Positions 25,817 to 32,800 of a stretch of DNA of 33,601 nt are shown in pieces. Position 1 is the stretch's first letter. Each line of letters begins with the position of its first letter. The notes beneath the pieces are model-generated. The model had not been told where the DNA came from. It ran no database searches and was given only the letters and a program-made list of their open reading frames with translations. Position numbers and translations under genes: made by a program. Source of the DNA: Candidatus Poribacteria bacterium (lineage in GTDB: Bacteria; Poribacteria; WGA-4E; WGA-3G); NCBI GenBank assembly GCA_009845545.1, contig VXZK01000123.1, forward strand, positions 1 to 33,601, in the 5' to 3' direction.

Positions 25817-26887
25817 ATGGTTCTACCTATGATAAAAATTCGATTCTTTTACTTTACGATTCTAATAGCAAGTCTCATACCTATCACAACATCCCGCGCT
25901 GCGGACGAAGGCGCGCACGCCGCTGAATTTCTCAGCCACGGCGTAGGGGCGCGAGCTCTCGGAATGGGCAGCGCATTCGTCGCTATTGCTGACGACGCAA
26001 CCGCTACCTATTGGAACCCCGCAGGACTTACCAAAGTCAAGAAACACAGTTTCTCAGCAATGTATTCCGATACCTTTAGCACAGGAGACGGCAATTGGCT
26101 GAGTAGAGGTTTGGTCGCCTACAATTTCCTCAACTACGTCTATCAGATTGAGGACATCGGCAGCCTCGGTCTCAGTTGGATCCGCCTCGGTGTAGACGAT
26201 ATACCACGTACCACTTTCATTGACATCAACAATAATGGCGTACTCGGTGATTACCACGACATTAACAATAACGGTATCAAAGATGACGGCGAACTCTATA
26301 TTGACAAACCTGAGGTCGCAGAATATTTCAGTAATACCGATAATGCGCTGCTTATCTCTTATGCCCGACAAGTCCACGCTATGGTATCAGTCGGTGGCAA
26401 TCTCAAACTCCTCAACCAATCCATCTTTGAGTATGGCGGAAACGGCTTCGGCATTGACATCGGTCTCATTGTGGAACCCTACAAAGGTTTACGTGTCGGG
26501 GCGATGTTGTTGGATGCAACAGGAACACAAATCCGATGGAATACACCTGACACACCGACATTCACCCGAACACGGCGACTCCGATTTGGCACTGCTTACC
26601 ATTTCGCCGTTCCACGCCTCGGTAGAGGGGCTATCGGGGTCGATTTTGAAACCGATCAGGCGGATCTGGAAGAAAATAGTGACGGCGGTGGGATTATATC
26701 ACGTGTCGGCGCAGAATACTGGCTCTTTGACACCGTCGCACTCCGCGGCGGATGGAATGGACACGGACTCTCCGCAGGTGCCGGACTCCGCGTCAACGTA
26801 AATACCATGTCGTTCCTCATCAACTACGCTTTCAACACCCACACCCTCGGCGGTTCACAACGCATCTCTGTCTCCGGCGAATTCTAA
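25817..26887 (+). CDS. PorV/PorQ-type outer-membrane protein
   Basis: A 356-residue predicted outer-membrane beta barrel. The signal peptide ends near TTSRAA, and the mature start GVGARALGMGSAFVAIADDA, followed by ATYWNPAGLTKVK, is the hallmark of the PorV/PorQ (UPF0164/FadL-like) family. The C terminus ends in a strand with a final aromatic residue (QRISVSGEF), usual for assembly into the outer membrane. A strand loop near residues 135-165 carries two DxNNNG motifs (INNNGVLGD, INNNGIKDDGE) that look like calcium-binding loops. In Bacteroidetes PorV works in type IX secretion; here the FlgD-like C-terminal tail of the truncated dockerin gene would be compatible with a similar export route. 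Starts at ATG 25817 and ATG 25829 are both possible. Confidence 0.85.
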   Translation: MVLPMIKIRFFYFTILIASLIPITTSRAADEGAHAAEFLSHGVGARALGMGSAFVAIADDATATYWNPAGLTKVKKHSFSAMYSDTFSTGDGNWLSRGLVAYNFLNYVYQIEDIGSLGLSWIRLGVDDIPRTTFIDINNNGVLGDYHDINNNGIKDDGELYIDKPEVAEYFSNTDNALLISYARQVHAMVSVGGNLKLLNQSIFEYGGNGFGIDIGLIVEPYKGLRVGAMLLDATGTQIRWNTPDTPTFTRTRRLRFGTAYHFAVPRLGRGAIGVDFETDQADLEENSDGGGIISRVGAEYWLFDTVALRGGWNGHGLSAGAGLRVNVNTMSFLINYAFNTHTLGGSQRISVSGEF

Positions 26888-27241
26888 CATAGCAAAAACC
26901 CTACAGTCGGATATAGGGAGATATGTAAAATCAGAAAATATATGCACACCCGCTGGTAGGTGTGGTTTTCATGTCCAAACGTTCCTTGTTTGAATAGAAT
27001 GGGTAACGTGCTGGGCTTTTTTTCTTCTTGGACGTAAAAAAAATATTTTTTTTACGTGATGTAACGTTTTGTCAAAAAAATGTGTCTTTAATAATCAAGG
27101 CTCGCGCAATTTTGACGATGGAACGCTCCGTTAGGCGGAGAAACCCGAAAAATAAAGATATGCTCGTGGAGAACCCAACCGAACAGGTTATGCCACAAGC
27201 GCGCGAAATGCAGCTGGACCTGCTCATGAGGAGGTGGCTCC
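26888..27241. other. Gene-free interval upstream of the sigma factor gene
   Basis: The 354 bases contain a partial copy of the GGTAGGTGTGG type repeat (about 26953-26967), a T-rich run, and a 26-bp palindrome (27032-27057). From 27118 an open frame of about 57 codons (ATG GAA CGC) runs into the sigma gene in another frame; it lacks a ribosome site and is probably not translated. No clear promoter was found. Confidence 0.5.
27032..27057. repeat. 26-bp perfect palindrome
   Basis: ACGT, eight A, TA, eight T, ACGT: both 13-base arms are exact complements with no spacer. As RNA it would form an A-U-rich hairpin; as DNA it is a candidate protein-binding or cruciform site. It lies about 185 bases upstream of the sigma factor start and 144 bases after the PorV-like stop. 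Confidence 0.7.
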
Positions 27242-28060
27242 GTGGAGATAGAAGACGATGTTCAATTGATTCACGCCGTTTTATCAGGTGACGACTCAGC
27301 ATTCGGCATTTTAGTTGAAAAATACCAAAAAAGTGTTCATGCCCTCGCGTGGCAGAAAATCGGTGATTTCCACTATGCTGAAGAAATTACACAAGATACC
27401 TTCCTTCGCGCATATCAAAAACTTTCAACGTTGAAAGATCCGAGTTGTTTTTCTCGGTGGTTGCATGTCATTGTGAAGCGGATTTGTCTGAATCGACTGC
27501 GCTGCGCTAAACCTGCAGAGCAATTGCAATCCCTGGCGGACACACAGATAGCAGCAGAAGGGGCGCAATGTGCTTATGATCGTTATGTATCGGAACAACG
27601 CGAGACAGAAGCAGATGAACATCGTTCTGAGATCGTCAAAAAACTCTTGGAAAAATTGCCGGAGGGTGAGCGGACAGTGATGACGCTCTACTATCTCGGC
27701 GAAATGACAACAGAAGATATTGCTGGAATGCTTGGGGTGTCGGTGGAGGCCATACGGGTTCGATTGCATCGCGCCCGAAAACGGTTACAACAAGAAGAGG
27801 AACTCTTCATCCAAGGAGTTCTCGGTGGCGTGCAGATACCGGCAAGTATCAAGCAGAACATCACGCGAGAAGTTGTTGACATGAAACCGACACCTTCCTC
27901 GAGAATGGGACCGTTTTCGCCGTGGGTGGTGTTTGGAACTGCTTTGGCTGTTGCTATCTTATTGATTTTTGTTGTTAGCAATCTAAACCTTGCACCTTTT
28001 CAGAAACTTTATAGGGCTTACTTTGCAAGCAATGATAGAGCCCTAAAGGATGGAGTCTGA
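27242..28060 (+). CDS. ECF-type RNA polymerase sigma factor with C-terminal transmembrane anchor
   Basis: A 272-residue sigma-70 family ECF factor. Region 2 spans residues about 8-75 (DDSAFGILVEKYQKSVHALA, AEEITQDTFLRAYQKL). Region 4 spans about 135-185 (LLEKLPEGERTVMTLYYLGE, TEDIAGMLGVS, EAIRVRLHRARKRLQ), the helix-turn-helix for the -35 element. After a linker there is one hydrophobic segment (about residues 220-245, WVVFGTALAVAILLIFVV), then about 25 residues. A membrane-tethered sigma factor is unusual and suggests signal-dependent release or self-contained sensing. The start is GTG with AGGAGGT just upstream. Related poribacterial sigma factors, as I recall them, continue much further past the membrane segment, so this copy may be truncated. 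No separate anti-sigma gene lies next to it. Confidence 0.9.
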   Translation: MEIEDDVQLIHAVLSGDDSAFGILVEKYQKSVHALAWQKIGDFHYAEEITQDTFLRAYQKLSTLKDPSCFSRWLHVIVKRICLNRLRCAKPAEQLQSLADTQIAAEGAQCAYDRYVSEQRETEADEHRSEIVKKLLEKLPEGERTVMTLYYLGEMTTEDIAGMLGVSVEAIRVRLHRARKRLQQEEELFIQGVLGGVQIPASIKQNITREVVDMKPTPSSRMGPFSPWVVFGTALAVAILLIFVVSNLNLAPFQKLYRAYFASNDRALKDGV

Positions 28061-28119
28061 GTCAGATTTACACGTACCTAGATCCGAGGGAAATGGCGAT
28101 TGTCAAAAATCAGGCAATG

Positions 28120-28161
28120 GAACTGCGGAAGCGGAAGGTTTATTAGTTTAACCCGCAGTTC
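28120..28161. repeat. Inverted repeat GAACTGCGG / CCGCAGTTC
   Basis: Nine-base perfect arms (28120-28128 and 28153-28161) separated by 24 bases. It is the first of three strong hairpins between the sigma factor stop and the tiny ORFs. No T tract follows. Confidence 0.5.
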
Positions 28162-28181
28162 TGCGTTCAACCGCCGAATGT

Positions 28182-28216
28182 TGGCTGTTGGAAACCGCGA
28201 TGTATTCCAACAGCCA
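28182..28216. repeat. Strong inverted repeat, 12-bp perfect stem
   Basis: TGGCTGTTGGAA (28182-28193), 11-base loop, TTCCAACAGCCA (28205-28216). The arms are perfectly complementary. It is not followed by T residues, so a structural RNA role or protein-binding site is as likely as termination. Confidence 0.6.
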
Positions 28217-28348
28217 CACTATCGTGAGAATGTCGCTGTCCAGGCAGTCCGGGGCGCGACCAGGGTCTATGATTTTCAGCGTCAGGGAAATGGGTATCAT
28301 AGAGCGTTTTGAGGAAACCCCTTCAGATTCATAAAAATACCAGAGGGT

Positions 28349-28378
28349 GTTGCTGGATTAGGCAATACCCTCATCCAG
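28349..28378 (+). repeat. Stem-loop just before a ribosome-binding site
   Basis: GAGGGTGTTGC, loop TGGATTAG, GCAATACCCTC: eleven pairs including one G-U. Its 3' edge is followed by ATCCAGGAG and an ATG at 28388, so the stem could control access to that ribosome site. Confidence 0.5.
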
Positions 28379-28387
28379 GAGAAAAGC

Positions 28388-28459
28388 ATGATTAGTGAAC
28401 GGACCTTGGTTGGAAAGAAGGAAATTCACTGGATTTGTGAGATAGAACAGGAAACATGA
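28388..28459 (+). CDS. 23-residue small ORF, possible leader peptide
   Basis: ATG with AGGAG seven bases upstream, encoding MISERTLVGKKEIHWICEIE plus QET. It is below the usual size limit for annotation. Support comes from the good ribosome site and the ATGA overlap with the next ORF, a classical sign of translational coupling. No family recognised. Confidence 0.35.
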   Translation: MISERTLVGKKEIHWICEIEQET

Positions 28460-28629
28460 GGTGCACTCACACCAATAAAATAGGAAATAGCGTCGGAACC
28501 AGTCGATTAAATCATTGGCTCGTGTATAAATTTAATGCGATTTTTTTTGTTGCGAATTTTTTATTATGGTTTATGCTTTCCAATACCTTCGCCAATTATC
28601 TGCATTTGAATTGGATAGATGTATCGTAA
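28456..28629 (+). CDS. 57-residue ORF consisting mainly of a signal peptide
   Basis: Starts in an ATGA overlap with the upstream 23-residue ORF and encodes a basic N terminus (MRCTHTNKIGNSVGTSRLNH), a hydrophobic core (AIFFVANFLLWFML) and a plausible signal peptidase site (SNTFA). It then stops after NYLHLNWIDVS. A signal peptide with only about eleven mature residues makes little sense alone. It is in the same reading frame as the dockerin fragment that begins about 280 bases later. It may be the detached 5' end of that gene, separated by deletion and repeat insertion, or a genuine small exported peptide. Confidence 0.45.
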   Translation: MRCTHTNKIGNSVGTSRLNHWLVYKFNAIFFVANFLLWFMLSNTFANYLHLNWIDVS

Positions 28630-28796
28630 ATACAACGCATTGTCCCATGATGTTGCAAGCACTGGTAAATAAAAATACCTTCAGGGTTTTTGTGGAAGTA
28701 TTTTTAAATAGGCATCCCGACGGGGTTGTGTAGGGGCGGGGTTTCCCTGTCCGATGTTCAGGGGTCTGCCTCCTTGTAAGGATGTGGGTGCTGATG

Positions 28797-29691
28797 CACC
28801 GGCAACCGTGTTGTCATCTGGGCGAGGGGACCTCGCACCTACAATTTTTGGCGAAGGTATTGTAATCAGTCAGCCCTCAAACATATATCAACGGATCAAG
28901 GCAATTATCTTGTGGGCGGTGTAGGCAACGGTGATGGCACGCTTGAAACCGTAACTTTTGAAGTTCTTAATATCGAAGCCTCTACAGTGAGCGTGTCTGG
29001 ATACCTTGTTGATCCTAATGGGCTCCGCTATATTCCAACCTTTGAAAGTGCAAAAGTGCTTATGCCACTGCTGGGGGATGTGAATCGGGATGGCGTTGTG
29101 AACATCTTGGATTTAGTGCTGGTTGCCTCAAGTTTCGCGCAGCCGGTTCCCGAAGGAGGGAATCCGGCAGATGTCAATGAGGATGGTATTGTAAATATCG
29201 TGGATCTTGTTAAAGTTGCCGGTGCACTTGGTGGCGAGGCAGCTGCACCGGCAAAGTGGAGTTTTGACTTGGAGGACACGTTCACAAGGGCGCAAATCCA
29301 GGAGTGGCTTTCCGAAGCGCGGCAGTTCAACCTAACCGATGCGACAGCACAACGAGGCATTCTCTATTTGGAACAGCTCTTGGCAGCGTTAACACCGAAA
29401 GAGACAGCACTCTTACCGAACTATCCGAACCCGTTCAACCCTGAGACATGGATACCTTATCAGTTATCGGAGCCTGCAGATGTGACAGTAACGATCTATG
29501 CAGTTGATGGCACAGCGGTACGCACCTTGGCATTGGGACATCAACCTATCGGTACCTATCAAGGCAAGAGCCGTGCAGCGTATTGGGATGGGCGAAATGA
29601 ATTCGGTGAACCCGTCGCAAGCGGTGTCTATTTCTACACGCTTACCGCTGGCGATTTTACGGCAACGCGGAAGATGTTGATACGGAAATAG
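28797..29691 (+). pseudogene. 5'-truncated cohesin-dockerin protein with FlgD-like C-terminal domain
   Basis: The frame is open from 28797; the only nearby start is GTG 28912, which has no ribosome site. From there the protein begins in the middle of a cohesin-like domain (GVGNGDGTLETVTFEV), the counterpart of GAGTLATLTFEV in the next gene. Two dockerin-type calcium loops follow, GDVNRDGVVNILDL and ADVNEDGIVNIVDL. Next comes a helical linker, then a 90-residue C-terminal domain with NYPNPFNPETWIPYQLSEPA and YFYTLTAGDFTATRKMLIRK, typical of FlgD-like tails used for surface sorting. The C-terminal half is intact and well formed, so either the 5' part was recently lost or the gene is read by an unusual start. 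The upstream in-frame stretch is made of dispersed repeat sequence, favouring truncation. Confidence 0.7.
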
Positions 29692-29839
29692 TATCAAATG
29701 ACCCATTTAAACGGACACTGATTTCACATTGGAATCGGAGAACTGACAATCCTCAGTGGAGTGCCTTCTCACACAATTTGTAAAGCAGTAAATCAACGTG
29801 ACTCGCGTAAAATGAACACAATGAATTGAGGAGAAAACT

Positions 29840-32800
29840 GTGAAAAACACCTCTCAGTTAATACTCGGTTTTGGCGTTATGATACTCCTACTGCTTCCGG
29901 GTATAGGCAACGCTAACCCAGATTCAGTTGGTTCCTTTGCAGTTACGGATGACATCTTACGAAGCAGAACCGCTTTTGACCTTGTTGACGCAGAGATTGC
30001 AAGTCGTTTGAACCTTGGAGCACTCTCCGAGTGGGACTATCAGAAATTACGGGGCCCCGTGCTACTGAAAATCCGGACAGCCATCCACTTCCAACTCCGT
30101 CAACAGTTTGGCAGGATTGTCAATACTGTCGATTTTAATTTACAACAAGATTTGGGTTCCCCAAGTCAAAGTCCCTCAATAAACGAAAATAATAGACCAT
30201 CTCATCTCCACAAACGCGCTGCTGAAATGATTCGTGATTTTATTGTTCAGAACCGTATTTCCGTTATTATTATGTCCGATGCCCCTATCGGTTTGGGTGA
30301 AGCTGCTGCGGTTCGTGGGCTGCAGGGTGAGGTGCGTTATACGTACGACATCATTAATGGGGCGTGCGTCGCCGTTCCTATCGGAAACCTTACGGCTTTG
30401 ATAAATCGCCCCTTTGTGGCGGAAATATGGCCGGATGCGAAGGCTAACGTGGCACTCATCAATTTGGCGCAGATCGGCGCGATTAAGGTTTATGGTAAAC
30501 GCCCTACGGGGCTCGGTGTTATGGGCAAGGGAGTTAATGTTGCTGTTGTTGATGGCGGTATAGATAGTGACCATCCAGAGTTTAAAGGTAGGCTTAAAGA
30601 CACCAGAGGCGTATTAGTTTTTGGTGGATTTGATATTTTCAAAGACGAAATAGACCATGGCACCCATGTCGCCGGTATTATCGGGGCAGCGTTGGATAAT
30701 AATGTTTTCACAGGTGTCGCGCCGAAGGTTAACTTACTTGATGCTCAGGTAGATCTTGATGAAGATACTGATCGGTTTACTTTACTGGGTCAGAATTCTT
30801 ACGGCGACACGATGGACGCAATTAAGTGGGCGGCAAGAAAACATACGCTTTTAAAAGCGAATGTGAAGGCTGATGTTATCAATATGAGTTTGGGGTGGCG
30901 CGTTTGGGAGTATGGTCGTAACGCGAACGACCCGATGAGTGTACTGATTGACGAGGTTGTAAATGATGGCGTTGTCTTTGTTGTAGCCGCCGGTAACGAA
31001 GCGCAGGAACGCTCTGCCGACGAGATATCCACTCATGCCAAGCCAAACAAGCATCCGTTTGAGGTTTACATTAAAGAGACAGGAAAAGTTTGGGTAACAG
31101 TTACGTTGATGTGGGATACAGACGGCAATGATTTGGACTTGGCGATCTTTGACACCAATGGCTCAGAAGTCTTTGCTTCGCGTAGCAGTGCTGTTCAGAA
31201 TGGTAAGACATACGCCAAAAAGTCAATCTATGGAACATCAAAATTTTATGAGCAGGTAGGATTTCTCTTAGAAAACAAGAGCACCTCTCATGAGTTGTTT
31301 AATGCGGATCTTCAAGTAGAAGCATCAAGTGTTCAAAATTCTCAGGAGTATGAGGTGTGGGTAAGCGCGGCTGGCGACGGTGGGAGTTCCCTTAAACCAG
31401 CCGATTCAAGTGAGACAATAGGGGTGCCTGGATACACTGAAAAAGCCATTACAGTGGGTGCCGTAAATTCTGGTAATCAGATCACCCATTTTTCCAGCTG
31501 GGGTTCTTCTGACACGAATTTAATTGCATCTCACACAGATTCGATTAAGCCTGAAATTGTAGCACCGGGATCCAATATCGCTTCGACGGTCTCGTCCCCC
31601 CAATATTATGGTGAAAAATCCGGGACAAGCATGGCTGCTCCCCATGTAGCGGGCGTTGCTGCGTTAATTCTGGACGCTGTTGGCAAGAATAGTAGCGGCG
31701 AATGGAATTTTAGTCCTGTTGAAGTCAAATCGGCGATAATTCTCGGCGCAAAAAGGCTTTCTAACAGGCCAGATAATACCTACGGTGCAGGACTTGTCAG
31801 AGCAGATAACACCATCTTCGGTGAAACAATAGCACCCGAAGAAACGTTACGCTTTGAAATTACCCCTCGACTCACAGACCTGAGTTATGACGACTATGAC
31901 TTAGATGTGGATCCCTCAATAAAAGTCGCTGTCTCGTGGGAGGAGACAGCCGATAATTTAGACGTGATGCTTTCAGATGAAAGTGGTAAAACGCTTCTGG
32001 AGTCAAAACAGACAGCATCAAATTACGAAAAAATTGATGGCAGTTCCGTGTCTGTCCAAAATGCTACGTACTACCTTGACGTACACAATAGGTCACAAAA
32101 GTCCATAACTTTTACCGGTGCTGCAACGCATCCGATTAAAGCATCGACTGCCATTGCTGATGTCCTCGTCACTGAGGCACCTGACGACGCGACGCAACCG
32201 TTGCCTATAGGGCATTCTGATGTCCCTTTGTCAACCAATTCGACGCAAGAGGCACGCCTCCGCGCCATACTCAAGAGGCACACGGACTTCGTGAGTTCAG
32301 TGGCATTTAGTCCGGATGGTCGTACGCTTGCTAGCGGAAGTTGGGACGATACAATCCGACTATGGAATCCGCGTACGGAGGAACATTTAGCAACGCTTAA
32401 TGGACACACAGACCGAGTTACATCAGTCGCCTTTTCACCTAACGGCAATATGCTTGCGAGCGGAAGTTGGGATAAAACTGTTCGCTTTTGGAAGCCACAC
32501 ACGGGAAAAACTCTTGCCACTACTTATTCTTTATACACAACAAACGAAACATTCACTTCTGTTGTGGCTGCTGACGCTGATCGAGACAGTTATTGGTTTG
32601 CCAGTGGAAGCTTGGATAATGATGTTTGGCTATGGTATGGATATGGATTAACGTCGTACACGAAGAAGTGGGACCTCTCTGGACATACACATGATGTTTC
32701 CTCCGTAGCATTTTCTGCTGATGAACGAACCCTTGCCAGTGGAAGTCACGACAATACGGTTAAATTATGGTACGTATCCAGCCGAAAATTGCGCGCGAAC

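Larger units (their letters stand above)
28061..28911. other. Hairpin-rich, largely non-coding interval
   Basis: About 850 bases between the sigma factor and the truncated dockerin gene. Strong inverted repeats lie at 28120-28161, 28182-28216 and 28349-28378. Two tiny overlapping ORFs follow (28388-28459 and 28456-28629). After them come an A-T hairpin and pieces of G-rich dispersed repeats with GCGAGG-GGA-CCTCGC at about 28823-28837. No normal-sized gene is supported. Confidence 0.6.

Noticed and set aside
27118..27291. 57-codon frame overlapping the sigma factor start
   Set aside because: No ribosome site and an arginine-rich out-of-frame reading of the sigma gene. The AGGAGGT site clearly serves the GTG at 27242.
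28100..28312. 70-codon open frame after the sigma factor gene
   Set aside because: It begins at TTG without a ribosome site and crosses two strong hairpins. The inverted repeats explain its composition better than coding.
28780..28815. S-box (SAM riboswitch) resemblance, GATGCACCGGCAACC
   Set aside because: The short match to the CCGGCAACC core is real, but the preceding AGAG and GGA...GGCCC elements of the aptamer are missing and the sequence lies in dispersed repeat DNA.
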